DNA from: Clostridium sp. CF012
GTDB taxonomy: Bacteria > Bacillota > Clostridia > Clostridiales > Clostridiaceae
Direction of reading: 5' to 3'
Assembly (NCBI RefSeq): GCF_018861755.1
Contig: NZ_JAHLEF010000001.1
Coordinates: 248,001-312,000 of the forward strand
DNA: 64,000 nt
The position numbers and the translations under genes are program-made. The notes under the pieces are model-generated. The model ran no database searches. It was given only the letters and a program-made list of their open reading frames with translations, and was not told the origin of the DNA. Shown here in pieces: positions 28,775 to 38,242 of this stretch. Every line of letters begins with the position of its first letter. Position 1 is the first letter of the stretch.

Positions 28775-28818
28775 AAATATGCCTTCAATATATATATATA
28801 TTGAAAGGCTCTAACATT

Positions 28819-29214
28819 TTAGATCATTTTTGCTAAGATACCATTTATAAAAGCTGGTGAATTATCTTCACCATATTTTTTAGCAAGTTCAATTCCCTCG
28901 TTTACAGAAACTACCCCCGGTATATCTTCCTCAAATAGTATTTCATATGTACAAATTCTTAAAATAGCTAAATTCATTTTTGATAGTCTATCCAATTTCC
29001 ACTTAATTAGATACTTTTCAATGTTTTTATCAATTCCAACCCCATTTTCAAGAATTCCCGCCAGGACCTTTGTAATATATGCCATATCAATATCATTTAA
29101 ATCAACATCTGTATACTCTTTGAAGTTTTCAATTATATCCTCATAGCTCTCTTTATTTATTGACATTTCAAAAAGTAATTTCATTGCTACTTCTCTTGAC
29201 TTTCTTCTGTTCAT
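28819..29214 (-). CDS. nusB: NusB, transcription antitermination factor
   Basis: A 131-residue all-helical protein with MNRRKSREVAMKLLFEM at the N-terminus and DIPGVVSVNEGIELAKKYGEDNSPAFINGIL near the C-terminus (key residues VNE, AKKY, FINGIL). It binds boxA RNA with NusE during rRNA transcription. Confidence 0.93.
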   Translation of the reverse strand: MNRRKSREVAMKLLFEMSINKESYEDIIENFKEYTDVDLNDIDMAYITKVLAGILENGVGIDKNIEKYLIKWKLDRLSKMNLAILRICTYEILFEEDIPGVVSVNEGIELAKKYGEDNSPAFINGILAKMI

Positions 29215-29339
29215 TAGTAATCCTCCTAGTTTTTCTATCTTATATCATAATAACCACCATAAAAATATAGAATTTAGTTTAATTAAATTATTATGGAGTT
29301 AATTTTAATTATGTCCAAATCCACATATTTTTAACGTGG

Positions 29340-29367
29340 AAACACCCTCTGATTAGAGAGGGTGTTT
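29340..29367. terminator. Hairpin after the Asp23 gene
   Basis: AAACACCCTCT/AGAGGGTGTTT, an 11-bp stem, directly after the Asp23-family stop codon. On the minus strand the T-run is short (TTTCC). Confidence 0.7.
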
Positions 29368-29371
29368 ATTA

Positions 29372-29761
29372 CTATGATTCTATTTCCTCTAGCTTTTCTG
29401 TTTTAGGTAGTACAACATTTTGTACATACACATTTACTGCTGATACTGCAAGTCCAGTCATGAGCTCTACAGATCTTTTTACATTTATTTGTGCTTTCTC
29501 AGTTACTTCTGGAATTTTAACTCCATATTCAACTACAACGTGTAAATCAATTACTGCACTATTTTCTCCTACATTGACTTTAACGCCTTTAGATAAATTT
29601 TTCTTACCACTTAATATTTGAGTTATTCCACCAACGAGACTAGCACTCATTCCAACAATTCCCTGTATTTCAGCAACAGCGAGTCCCGCTATAACACTAA
29701 CTACATCCTCAGATATTTTAACAATGCCCATTTCCGTTTCATTTAAAATTTTATCTTCCAT
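29372..29761 (-). CDS. Asp23/Gls24 family envelope stress response protein
   Basis: A 129-residue protein with GIVKISEDVVSVIAGLAVAEIQGIVGM at the N-terminus and VVVEYGVKIPEVTEKAQINVKRSVELMTGL in the middle (key residues ISEDVV, GI, VEYG). In staphylococci and bacilli such proteins sit at the membrane and respond to envelope stress. The position between spoIIIAH and nusB is the YqhY position of Bacillus. Confidence 0.9.
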   Translation of the reverse strand: MEDKILNETEMGIVKISEDVVSVIAGLAVAEIQGIVGMSASLVGGITQILSGKKNLSKGVKVNVGENSAVIDLHVVVEYGVKIPEVTEKAQINVKRSVELMTGLAVSAVNVYVQNVVLPKTEKLEEIES

Positions 29762-29842
29762 ATTAGTACCCCCTTGTTTAGCTTAGGTAAAACATGATAA
29801 TGCTACATTTATTATAGCAGATAAATATTTGATTTACAATTA

Positions 29843-30343
29843 TTATTCTTTGATCTTAACATCGATATTTTCTAATTTTGTTTTACTCATAACAACATCT
29901 TGAATACCGCGAAGTTCTTCCTTTGAAAGTTCTTTCTTTACGCTTTTAATAAATATTTCCACTTTGTCATCCACTATACTACAAAGTGCTTCCTCAAAGC
30001 CTTTAGCTTTTAGTGCAAGTTCCACGTCTGATTCATACTTAGTAGCCATTGATACAGCTAAGTATTCTTCAGCAGCAGTTTGCTTTTGCTCTTTTGGAGT
30101 ATTAGCGTCATCCATTAACGTTTTAATGTTTTGAAGAGTTTTTGCACTTTCTTGATCTCTTGATAATTTTGCTTCTACAAAGAAGGTTGAAGAACTTTTG
30201 TTTTCTTTTAAAGATATTGCGGTCTTCTCGCCAAAATCAGCATCATTTACATATAATGGACCATTCACCCTTGTTGCAAGATACCCTGCAAAAACTATAA
30301 GTACTACCAAAGTCACAATTATACCTGATTGTTTTTTATTCAT
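29843..30343 (-). CDS. spoIIIAH: SpoIIIAH, engulfment channel component
   Basis: A 166-residue protein with one N-terminal membrane segment (about residues 7-25) and an extracellular YscJ/FliF-like domain at the C-terminus. In the mother cell it binds forespore SpoIIQ and forms the feeding-tube channel. GGGGGGA precedes the ATG at 30343, so an upstream in-frame ATG (30358) is not used. It is the last gene of the operon. Confidence 0.93.
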   Translation of the reverse strand: MNKKQSGIIVTLVVLIVFAGYLATRVNGPLYVNDADFGEKTAISLKENKSSSTFFVEAKLSRDQESAKTLQNIKTLMDDANTPKEQKQTAAEEYLAVSMATKYESDVELALKAKGFEEALCSIVDDKVEIFIKSVKKELSKEELRGIQDVVMSKTKLENIDVKIKE

Positions 30344-30381
30344 AATATTTCCCCCCATCTACCTTTCTAAGAAATTATATG

Positions 30382-31047
30382 CTAATTATTCATAGGATAT
30401 ACATTAACTTTATTTTCAGGTAAATTAAATAAATTAATTACTGCCTGTCTAATCCTAAGTTCAGTGATTTTTTCATTTGAACCTTCCGCCACTACGCAAA
30501 CTCCAGTAATAATAGGCTTGTATTTTTTTACAATTAGCGGTTCATTTGTATTCCCATTATTAGACATAACAACAGTTCTTCCGTCATTTTTTTGAGTGAT
30601 GTTTCTTTTTCCTCCTCCAGTATCATTTTCTACTGTAAGACTTTCAGAATCATTTATATTTACTGCAGGAACGCTCTCTTCCCCACTCTCAAAATATATC
30701 ATCAGCTGTACCTTTCCAACACCGTTAATTTGTTCAAGTGTTGATTTAAGTTTGTTTTCTAATTGTGACTCATAATCTGTTAATCCTGAAATGTTTGTTT
30801 CTGCTACAACTTTATCCTTTTCAGTTTCTGCTAAGGCAGCTGAAGTTGAATTGCTATTTTTAAAAAAACTACTGCCGAGTACTATTACAACTGCTACCAA
30901 GACCATTAATACCAAGTTTCCTAATAGCTTGTCAGATTTTTTACCATTACCAACTTTCTTTTTGTCATCACCACCATTTAATTTTGTTTTAATATACTCA
31001 GTAAATTTACTAAGTATATCATCATTCTTCATAGACCCATTGTTCAT
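30382..31047 (-). CDS. spoIIIAG: SpoIIIAG
   Basis: A 221-residue protein with a cytoplasmic N-terminus, one membrane segment (about residues 46-63) and a C-terminal ring-building domain (LRIRQAVINLFNLPENKVNVYPM). SpoIIIAG forms large rings in the channel between mother cell and forespore. A GGGGGA site precedes ATG. Confidence 0.93.
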   Translation of the reverse strand: MNNGSMKNDDILSKFTEYIKTKLNGGDDKKKVGNGKKSDKLLGNLVLMVLVAVVIVLGSSFFKNSNSTSAALAETEKDKVVAETNISGLTDYESQLENKLKSTLEQINGVGKVQLMIYFESGEESVPAVNINDSESLTVENDTGGGKRNITQKNDGRTVVMSNNGNTNEPLIVKKYKPIITGVCVVAEGSNEKITELRIRQAVINLFNLPENKVNVYPMNN

Positions 31048-31167
31048 AAAAATCCCCCTCTTTTCTTATTTTTAATCTTATGCACATTTAAATAAATAAA
31101 TAAATAATCAGTACACTATTCTAAATTAATAAACCATATGGAATATACTAATTATTAATCCTATGTT

Positions 31168-31761
31168 TTATGAATTTAACTTATAAACAGTAATAATTTT
31201 GCCAGATATTTTAAATTTACTGCTTAAGAGTCTCTTTATTTTATCTCCTTGTTCACCCTTCAAAATATCTCCATTAGATGCATTCACACTTTTAGTATTA
31301 ATTTCTATTTTCTTAATACTTTTAACCCCTTTGTCTACAATTCCAATTTCAATTCTATTAATATTGAATATTGCTTTCTTATCGTCATAAGTAATATCTA
31401 TATCAGCATTATACTGATTTTCTGGATAAGCCTCTTCTAGATTTGTAATACATTGTTTTTCTAAATTCACTTTAAAGTTTTCAGTTGTATTTAGTATGTT
31501 AATATCTTTATACTTTTTCATATCTGTGACTACAGTACTTGACTCCATATAACTTGTTGCTTTATTTGAATAAGAATAAAAATCAAATTCCTTATTAAAA
31601 ATCTTTATTATAGGGCTTATAACTACTACAATTAATATCAGCCCTAATACAAACTTTGCATATTTTTTCATATTATTATCTGGTAAAATCATCTCCACTG
31701 CAGTAATAAAAAATATAGCAATAGTGATGTTGATTACCCAGACTTTTAATCCCTCAATCAA
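31168..31761 (-). CDS. spoIIIAF: SpoIIIAF
   Basis: A 197-residue protein with two N-terminal membrane segments (about 5-25 and 33-53) and a soluble C-terminal domain ending in an IKRLLSSKFKI pattern. It begins at TTG behind AAGGGGG. Part of the SpoIIIA channel complex. Confidence 0.9.
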   Translation of the reverse strand: MIEGLKVWVINITIAIFFITAVEMILPDNNMKKYAKFVLGLILIVVVISPIIKIFNKEFDFYSYSNKATSYMESSTVVTDMKKYKDINILNTTENFKVNLEKQCITNLEEAYPENQYNADIDITYDDKKAIFNINRIEIGIVDKGVKSIKKIEINTKSVNASNGDILKGEQGDKIKRLLSSKFKISGKIITVYKLNS

Positions 31762-31818
31762 ATTTGCACCACCCCCTTTATAATAGTTTTACAATGGGCA
31801 ATCAAGCTTTAGTTTACT

Positions 31819-32967
31819 TTAACCCATTATTATTCCTTTCCCAGTAGCAGCTACTATTGCCACCATTATAAAAAACATTACGCTTACAGATATTACACAG
31901 GACACTAAAAGAATAATAGAATCCCCTACTGAACTTATAACATCTACTGTTCGACTATCACTTATTGGTTCAATTAGTGCAGCGGTGGCTTTATATAAAA
32001 AAGCCATAATTAACAGTTTTATAATTGGCAATAAAACAATTATTAAAATAATAATTAGTCCTAACCCACTTATAGCATTTTTTAGAAGAAGTGAGTATCC
32101 GGCTACTGTAGAAATTGCATCAGATAAACATTTCCCAACTACAGGTATGAAATTATCTACTGCAAATTTTGCTGTTTTTATAGTAACTTGATCTATAGTT
32201 TTTGCTGCTATACTTCTTAACGTAATTACCCCAATAAAGACAGTCATTACTATTCCCTGTACCCAAATAGCAACTTGTTTTAAAAGCTTTGTTAAATTAT
32301 TTATCTTAAAATCACTAGATATATTGTTAACAAATTGTAGTACGAAGCTCATGAAAATTATAGGGATGAGAACATCTACATAAACTCTAGAACTCACCGT
32401 AGCAAAACCCATTATTACAGGGTCGAGTAGTGTGGCTTCCGTAAATCCTCCTACACTGGCCAGCAGCATCATTAATACTGGCATAAGTGCTGCCATAAAA
32501 TCTGTCATATTAAGAATAGTATTTTTAGCAAGCTCTACTGATATATAAAAACTTTTAGTTATTAGAATGATCATTACACCATAACAGGCAAAATAAGCAA
32601 TATTGGATAAACTTTCACTATTAAAAGCACTTTGGAGATTATTAAGCAGTGCGCAAATAATAGCAATAATCAAAAGACTCCCAATTAACGCCATAGATGC
32701 ATAAATTTCTTTAAATGTGTATTTAATAAGGTAATTAGATACTTTTTTAAAACTAAACCCATTTTCACCAGTTTTCAAAAATTGCTCTACAAAAGCTTTT
32801 GGCTCCATGTCGTTAAATATCTCATACTTTGTCTTTATGTCAGTAATATAATCATATAAATTGCTTATTTCCGCTTGCTGTTTTTCTCCGATTTTACCTA
32901 TTTCGGTAGCATGTACACTAATTGGTAAACATATTAAAAGCAATAAAATCATTATTATTTTTTTCAT
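31819..32967 (-). CDS. spoIIIAE: SpoIIIAE
   Basis: A 382-residue polytopic membrane protein with a signal-like N-terminus and about seven or eight hydrophobic segments. The family pattern PVLMMLLASVGG and FIPVVGKCLSDAISTVAGYS (key residues PVVGKxLSDA) is present. It is the largest membrane subunit of the SpoIIIA complex. Confidence 0.95.
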   Translation of the reverse strand: MKKIIMILLLLICLPISVHATEIGKIGEKQQAEISNLYDYITDIKTKYEIFNDMEPKAFVEQFLKTGENGFSFKKVSNYLIKYTFKEIYASMALIGSLLIIAIICALLNNLQSAFNSESLSNIAYFACYGVMIILITKSFYISVELAKNTILNMTDFMAALMPVLMMLLASVGGFTEATLLDPVIMGFATVSSRVYVDVLIPIIFMSFVLQFVNNISSDFKINNLTKLLKQVAIWVQGIVMTVFIGVITLRSIAAKTIDQVTIKTAKFAVDNFIPVVGKCLSDAISTVAGYSLLLKNAISGLGLIIILIIVLLPIIKLLIMAFLYKATAALIEPISDSRTVDVISSVGDSIILLVSCVISVSVMFFIMVAIVAATGKGIIMG

Positions 32968-32976
32968 ATTATACCT

Positions 32977-33360
32977 CTACATTATTTTTAGAATAGATTG
33001 CATTACTGCCATTAAGATAGGTATCGCCAAAACTAATATTAATATTTTACCAGCAAATTCAACTTTGCCTGCAATGCTACTCTCACCAGCATCCCTACAA
33101 ATTTCGCTGCAAAAGGATGCTAAATATGCAATGCCCAGTATCTTAAAAACTGTGTTTAAGTATACAACATCAATGTTGGCCTTGTTTGCTAGGGTTTGCA
33201 AAAAACTCATTATTATTGTAAGTTTGTTTATCATAAATAAAAAAATCAATATTCCTGCTGCAATACTAACTTGAATAGCTAAATCATCCCTTCTGTCTTT
33301 AAATATAAGCACTATAAATAGAGCCATGAAAGCAAATGCAACAACTTTAATTATTTCCAT
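32977..33360 (-). CDS. spoIIIAD: SpoIIIAD
   Basis: A 127-residue membrane protein with about four hydrophobic segments and the conserved LKILGIAYLASFCSEICRDAG region. It starts with ATG behind AGGAGGGG. A component of the SpoIIIA complex. Confidence 0.94.
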   Translation of the reverse strand: MEIIKVVAFAFMALFIVLIFKDRRDDLAIQVSIAAGILIFLFMINKLTIIMSFLQTLANKANIDVVYLNTVFKILGIAYLASFCSEICRDAGESSIAGKVEFAGKILILVLAIPILMAVMQSILKIM

Positions 33361-33375
33361 AATGCCCCTCCTGTG

Positions 33376-33573
33376 CTAAAACTGAAACAAAGTTTTTACT
33401 GAAGTAAATAGTTTGCTTACTAGATTTATCACCATCATAAGAATTAATATTACTCCGGCTAAATTTGCAACTACTGCAATATCTTCCTTTCCCCCGCTTT
33501 TCAAAACCTTGTCAATTATAATTATAAGAATACCCGTTGCCCCTATTTTGAACAGCAAACTAACATCTAACAC
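33376..33573 (-). CDS. spoIIIAC: SpoIIIAC
   Basis: A 65-residue protein with two membrane segments (about 6-22 and 33-54) separated by LKSGGKEDIA. It begins at GTG behind GGGAGGAGG. A component of the SpoIIIA complex. Confidence 0.93.
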   Translation of the reverse strand: MLDVSLLFKIGATGILIIIIDKVLKSGGKEDIAVVANLAGVILILMMVINLVSKLFTSVKTLFQF

Positions 33574-33589
33574 TAAAAAAACCTCCTCC

Positions 33590-34108
33590 CTATATTAATG
33601 CTATTACAATCATTGCACCAAAAGAAAAACCTAAATATCTGTACATTCTTATATTTTTATTCATATAATCTTCTGATATTTTAATTTGTTTTTTTAAATT
33701 TGTAAGGGTTAGTGAAAATATATTGACTTGCCCTTCAATATCAGACTCTCCTAAGGTTTTAGATAAATCCAAAATAACATTTATATCATCAGCGTTTAGA
33801 TATATTCTGTTTTTTATTAAATTCATGGCACTATTCATTGCCTCATAGACATTTTCATAGCTATTGCCTGATAGTAATTCACTAGTTCTATTAAAAAGCT
33901 CCCGTATAGGCTCTTCGCTCTTTTGAGCTACGCTTTTAAAAGCATCCGGAAGTAGAGCATGTACATAAGTTATTTCATTCTGCAGTTGATATATTGCTCT
34001 TTGAACTTCATTTAGCTGAAAAACTCTATACTTTAACCGTTCACTATATATAAAACCAGCTAGAGTTGACGCACCTAAAATCACAGCACATGCAATTATT
34101 TTAATCAT
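33590..34108 (-). CDS. spoIIIAB: SpoIIIAB
   Basis: A 172-residue protein with N- and C-terminal hydrophobic segments and a central GspF-like helical domain containing IYQLQNEITYVHALLPDAF. Its start overlaps spoIIIAA by 8 bases. It probably recruits the SpoIIIAA ATPase. Confidence 0.93.
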   Translation of the reverse strand: MIKIIACAVILGASTLAGFIYSERLKYRVFQLNEVQRAIYQLQNEITYVHALLPDAFKSVAQKSEEPIRELFNRTSELLSGNSYENVYEAMNSAMNLIKNRIYLNADDINVILDLSKTLGESDIEGQVNIFSLTLTNLKKQIKISEDYMNKNIRMYRYLGFSFGAMIVIALI

Positions 34109-35039
34109 TTAATGACCTCCATATATCTGCACCTTTAGTAAAATCATAAATAGATTCTATTGTTCCAATGCCCCTTTTGTTAGAAAGCACTATGCCTCTT
34201 GAAAATACGTAATTTTCCATAATATCTTTAAAAACTAATCTTTTATACAGATCTTCAATTCCAAAGCCATGAATAGTTGTAATTAAACTAATACCAGAAT
34301 TTAATGCCATTAAAATACTTTCCATATCATTCTGGGTGCCGATTTCATCACATACAATGACGTCAGGTGACATGCTTCTAATAGCCATCATAATCCCTTG
34401 GCTCTTGGGGCAATTATCTAGTACATCTGTTCGAATGCCTACCTCCATTTGTGGTATGCCTTTAAACGAACCTGCTATTTCGGACCTTTCATCAATTATA
34501 GAAACATTTTTACCATTAAAATTTTTATTTTTATCCCCCTGGGATATAATTCGCGAAATATCTCTTAGTAGAGTTGTTTTTCCACATTTAGGAGGAGATA
34601 TAATAATTGTATTATGGACTGAATTATTGAGAGTAATATAAGGCATTACTTTATCAGCGCAACCAATAATCTCTTTGCATGCTCGTATGTTTATAGATGA
34701 TATATCTTTAATAGTTTTTATGCTATTGTTCTCAATAACACAAATCCCGCATAGTCCAACCCTATGTCCACCTTTTATAGTTATATACCCTTGTCTAATT
34801 TCGTCTTCAAAAGCATATATTGAGTAATTGCTTATTCTCTGCATTATATATTTAATATCTTCTGTCGTCGCAATATAATCCCAAATCTCTTCTTTATTAC
34901 CAATGTGAATAAATATAGGCTTGTTTACTTTTATTCTAAGTTCTTCAAGTTCTTGTATTCGATTAACCTGTTCCAATTTACTTCTAATAGTCTTTGGTAA
35001 TATTTCAAATAAATCATTTGTAACTAAAATTTTTATCAC
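34101..35039 (-). CDS. spoIIIAA: SpoIIIAA, AAA+ ATPase of the sporulation channel
   Basis: This 312-residue secretion-type ATPase has Walker A (SPPKCGKTTLLRDI) and downstream conserved SIIDERSEIAG and VIVCDEIGTQNDMESI motifs. It should power the SpoIIIA-SpoIIQ complex from the mother-cell side. The start is GTG at 35039, with GAGAGG almost touching it. An ATT six codons' worth of bases nearer to the gene body would have better spacing, so the exact start is uncertain. First gene of the operon AA-AH. Confidence 0.95.
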   Translation of the reverse strand: MIKILVTNDLFEILPKTIRSKLEQVNRIQELEELRIKVNKPIFIHIGNKEEIWDYIATTEDIKYIMQRISNYSIYAFEDEIRQGYITIKGGHRVGLCGICVIENNSIKTIKDISSINIRACKEIIGCADKVMPYITLNNSVHNTIIISPPKCGKTTLLRDISRIISQGDKNKNFNGKNVSIIDERSEIAGSFKGIPQMEVGIRTDVLDNCPKSQGIMMAIRSMSPDVIVCDEIGTQNDMESILMALNSGISLITTIHGFGIEDLYKRLVFKDIMENYVFSRGIVLSNKRGIGTIESIYDFTKGADIWRSLND

Positions 35040-35161
35040 CCTCTCATATATAATTTCTATTATGGGTTACTGTAAAATATTCCATATAATTCTAAATATT
35101 ATTAGCTTAAATGGATTCATTTTACATAATATATGTTATAACGCTCCAAAAAAGAATAAAA

Positions 35162-35186
35162 AAAAAGAACCAAATTGGCTCTTTTT
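35162..35186. terminator. Terminator after efp
   Basis: AAAAAGAnCCAA/TTGGnTCTTTTT stem with T-runs on both sides, 26 bp past the efp stop. Confidence 0.75.
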
Positions 35187-35211
35187 AAATATATAATCTA
35201 TAACTTATTGT

Positions 35212-35769
35212 TTATACTCTTAGCATGTAGTCGCCATTTCGGGTATCTATCCTTATAGTTTCGCCTTCATTAACGAACATTGGAACTTGAATTATTGCTC
35301 CTGTTTCTACAGTAGCTGGTTTTGTTACACTTGAAGACGTATTACCGCGAACACCTGGTTCAGTAGCTGTTATAACGAGTTCTACAAAATTTGGAGCTTC
35401 CACTGAAAAAGCCTCATTCTTATAAAATTTTATTACAGCAAACATATTTTCTTTTAAGTATTTTATAGCATCTTCAACTTTTTCGTAGTTAAGTGGTATT
35501 TGTTCATATGTTTCTTGATCCATGAAGTAGTATAATCCATCTGCTGCATATAAGTACTGCATTTCTTTTCTTTCTATAACTGCTTCTTGTAATTTTGTTG
35601 TTGGATTAAAGGTTTTTTCTGTAACCCCTTGGTTAATAACATTTCTTAATTTAGTTCTAACAAAAGCAGCCCCCTTACCAGGTTTTACATGTAAAAATTC
35701 TATTACTGTGTAAACTTGTCCACCTTCATCAAAAGTAGTTCCTTTTCTTATATCTCCTGCTGAAATCAT
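35212..35769 (-). CDS. efp: Elongation factor P
   Basis: A 185-residue, three-OB-fold protein that helps ribosomes through polyproline stretches. [12 protein letters not shown], the loop [17 protein letters not shown] (with the modified Lys in PGKG) and the C-terminal RGDTSSS-like signature (here [17 protein letters not shown]) are present. TTGGAGGG is placed for the ATG at 35769. The 337-bp gap 35770-36106 shows no gene. Confidence 0.96.
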   Translation of the reverse strand: MISAGDIRKGTTFDEGGQVYTVIEFLHVKPGKGAAFVRTKLRNVINQGVTEKTFNPTTKLQEAVIERKEMQYLYAADGLYYFMDQETYEQIPLNYEKVEDAIKYLKENMFAVIKFYKNEAFSVEAPNFVELVITATEPGVRGNTSSSVTKPATVETGAIIQVPMFVNEGETIRIDTRNGDYMLRV

Positions 35770-36106
35770 TAAGTATCCCTCCAAAATTCATTGTTAATTC
35801 AATTAACCCATTATATTATAACCTTATTAGATATATTAATACCAATTTCTACAGTTATATTGTAGAAATCTTTTATCCCAGTAAATTTAAATTTGACCCG
35901 TTTATAATTGAAATTTTCCTATGTAGTGATTGCTTTAAAATTTTTCTTATAATCACAGTAAATGTAAACATTACAGTGGAACAATGTTATTTTATCAAAA
36001 CTGAATGATATTTGCAAATATAATTATGCAATATTTAAATAATCTTTATGTTTTTCATAAATATACTACTTAAAATACCTATATCTTCATTACATAGTGA
36101 ATATAT

Positions 36107-36508
36107 TTACTTGTTTTTTTTAAAATCAATATTTATAGTTGTAGTTTTAGCCTCTTTATTAATATTAATACCGTTTATTTTTAAGAGACTTTTGCTTTCA
36201 TTTAAAGAGTTTAAAGCAGTATACAATAATTTTATATCTCCGGTATAATCTACGATCATATTACATTTCTCTTGTTCTATCATATTAATAGTTTTCACTT
36301 CAAAATCACTGGTTAGAATATCCATAATATCACTGTATCCATATTTTTCTACCTTCTGGAGATTTTTATCCACTGTAATATTAGTTGCACCTTTGTTTTT
36401 AATTCTATTGCTTTTATCCACTACAAAAATAAGTTTAAAAGACAAAATTCCCATTATCATTAGTAAAATTGTTAGCATCCTTTTTAATTTTCTATTTTTA
36501 TGCATCAT
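36107..36508 (-). CDS. PilO-like pilus assembly protein (tentative)
   Basis: A 133-residue protein with an N-terminal membrane segment (about 10-30) and a small soluble domain. No strong motif is visible. Its position as third gene after PilM- and PilN-like proteins, with size and single anchor, suggests the PilO-type inner-membrane assembly subunit. It is the last gene of the pilus operon. Confidence 0.5.
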   Translation of the reverse strand: MMHKNRKLKRMLTILLMIMGILSFKLIFVVDKSNRIKNKGATNITVDKNLQKVEKYGYSDIMDILTSDFEVKTINMIEQEKCNMIVDYTGDIKLLYTALNSLNESKSLLKINGININKEAKTTTINIDFKKNK

Positions 36509-36513
36509 TACAC

Positions 36514-36960
36514 CTATAATATAACTTTGAAGTTAAAATTCCCTTCATTTTTAATGTATGGAGTTAATTTTTTAATTGAATAGTGCTCTTCTATTCGTCT
36601 TATCACTTTAATATATTCCTCATAGTTATTAACTTCAATATCTATTTCCAAATTATCTTTAGTTATGTTAATATTCCTGTAGCTGAAATTATTATCCTCA
36701 AAAAACTTGCTCAGTTCTTTATATTTTTCAATAATTATTGCATCTTCATCTTTATTAACGGTTTCTATAACATTAATAGTTTTGTTTTCTTCATCTATCT
36801 CTCCCTCTACACTACCTATCTCATTAGAAATATTTAATACGAGGATTATCAAAATAATGTTTACTATTAAAGCTATTTTAATATACACTTTAACTTTTTT
36901 ATTACCTATCTCACTTTTTCTATCTTCGTACCAATTTGGAATGAATGTTTTTTTCACCAT
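36514..36960 (-). CDS. PilN-like pilus assembly protein (tentative)
   Basis: A 148-residue protein with one membrane segment (about 26-44), then a coiled and ferredoxin-like region. The short basic N-terminal tail plus single anchor is the PilN layout. Assignment rests on topology and gene order. Confidence 0.5.
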   Translation of the reverse strand: MVKKTFIPNWYEDRKSEIGNKKVKVYIKIALIVNIILIILVLNISNEIGSVEGEIDEENKTINVIETVNKDEDAIIIEKYKELSKFFEDNNFSYRNINITKDNLEIDIEVNNYEEYIKVIRRIEEHYSIKKLTPYIKNEGNFNFKVIL

Positions 36961-36966
36961 AGATAT

Positions 36967-37743
36967 CTACCCTTTTATTATTATATATTTTATCAATTCT
37001 GGACCTTTTAAGTTTTCTAATATTACCACAGGCAATGTAAGATATTTGAATTCTTCTATATATAACCCTTCTACATTTGCATAATAATTTTTTTTGCACT
37101 GTTTAGCATAGTTATTGTACTTATCTAAAAATTCATTCATTGCATAAGGGAATTTAAATAAAAGCAAATCCACAACCTTTACGTTTGTATTAGCTACAAT
37201 TTCATCATTATGGCATATTAAAAAATATAAAATACAATTGTAATAAAAAACCAATATATAGTCTTTTTCATTTATTTTATTACAATAATAATTTTTAAAA
37301 CAAAACTGAATTAAGTTTACTTTTTTTAAATTAATATTATTATCAATGCAGTTCTCTAATATGTCCAAGTTATTTCCACTAAGACAAAAAACTAATATTT
37401 CCATTTTAAATTCATCCTTATTAATCAACTTATAGGTAAAGGAAATATGATCTATGTCATTATAATAATATCTTAGTTCATTTTTAATCAGATCACTAAT
37501 TAGATGTTTTTTAACCAGGGGAAGTGTGACCATTTTAATATAAATCGTCTCACCTTCAACAAGAACATATAAGTTTTTGTTCTTTATATCCATTACAAAA
37601 TCTTTTATATTGGGGGTGTCCTTGTGATATATATTTCCGTAAGATATATTGTAAACTTTATTTAATATTATATTTTTAGAAAATTCTATACTTGAAATTC
37701 TTTCTGCACAAAATTCTAAAAGCATATTTCTTCTAATTTTCAT
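36967..37743 (-). CDS. PilM-like pilus assembly ATPase-fold protein
   Basis: A 258-residue protein without membrane segments. The ordering MLLEFCAERISSIEFS, then VEGETIYIKMVTLP and LIKNELRYYYNDIDHISFTYKLI resembles the N-terminal half of actin-fold PilM proteins. It is shorter than typical PilM (about 350). It precedes PilN- and PilO-like genes. Confidence 0.6.
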   Translation of the reverse strand: MKIRRNMLLEFCAERISSIEFSKNIILNKVYNISYGNIYHKDTPNIKDFVMDIKNKNLYVLVEGETIYIKMVTLPLVKKHLISDLIKNELRYYYNDIDHISFTYKLINKDEFKMEILVFCLSGNNLDILENCIDNNINLKKVNLIQFCFKNYYCNKINEKDYILVFYYNCILYFLICHNDEIVANTNVKVVDLLLFKFPYAMNEFLDKYNNYAKQCKKNYYANVEGLYIEEFKYLTLPVVILENLKGPELIKYIIIKG

Positions 37744-37790
37744 CTTTCATCACCGCCATTTACTAATATAATCAGTCGTTTTAAATATTT

Positions 37791-37815
37791 TTGCCACTTG
37801 CCACTTGCCACGTGG
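37791..37815. repeat. Three tandem TTGCCAC heptamers ending in a CCACGTGG palindrome
   Basis: TTGCCAC occurs at 37791, 37798 and 37805. The last copy is followed by GTGG, giving the palindrome CCACGTGG (37808-37815). It lies between the prepilin-like gene and the PilM-like gene, in the only sizeable gap of the operon. Confidence 0.85.
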
Positions 37816-37822
37816 ATGGCAC

Positions 37823-38242
37823 TTATTTGTAATCTGTTTTTATAAATACCATCTCAAAGCTTTCACCAATAGCTTCTAATTCAAAATAATCATTTCTATT
37901 TACTCCAGACTTGTAAGGTGTTGTAAAAATGAATTCATTACTTTTATTAGAATAACTCACATTAGATTTTTCATACTTTACTATGTAGCTTTTAGAAAAA
38001 AAGAACTCATTTATTCCTACTTTTTTTATTGCTTCACTATTTTCATTAACATAAGTAAAAAATAAAGTCATTAGATACTCCCTGTATCTTTGATAATCAT
38101 CCTCTTTAAGTAGATATTCTTTAGTGCTTGTAGAATACTTTACTTCTGCTATTTGAATATCAAATATATACATCATTATAATTAAGCAAATAAATCCTGC
38201 TAAAATGGTATAAACCATTATAAATCCCTTTTTAGTTTGCAT
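37823..38242 (-). CDS. Pilus-associated protein with one membrane segment
   Basis: A 139-residue protein with a short basic tail, KKGF and a hydrophobic N-terminal segment (about 8-27). It lacks the Glu5 of true prepilins, resembling PilX/PulK-type minor components only in layout. Its start overlaps the preceding prepilin gene by 11 bases. Confidence 0.5.
   Translation of the reverse strand: MQTKKGFIMVYTILAGFICLIIMMYIFDIQIAEVKYSTSTKEYLLKEDDYQRYREYLMTLFFTYVNENSEAIKKVGINEFFFSKSYIVKYEKSNVSYSNKSNEFIFTTPYKSGVNRNDYFELEAIGESFEMVFIKTDYK

Noticed and set aside
35040-35110. Sigma-E promoter for spoIIIA
   Set aside because: GAATATTTT and CATAATAG are present, but only 10 bases apart, too close for sigma-E. 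No other good match was seen.
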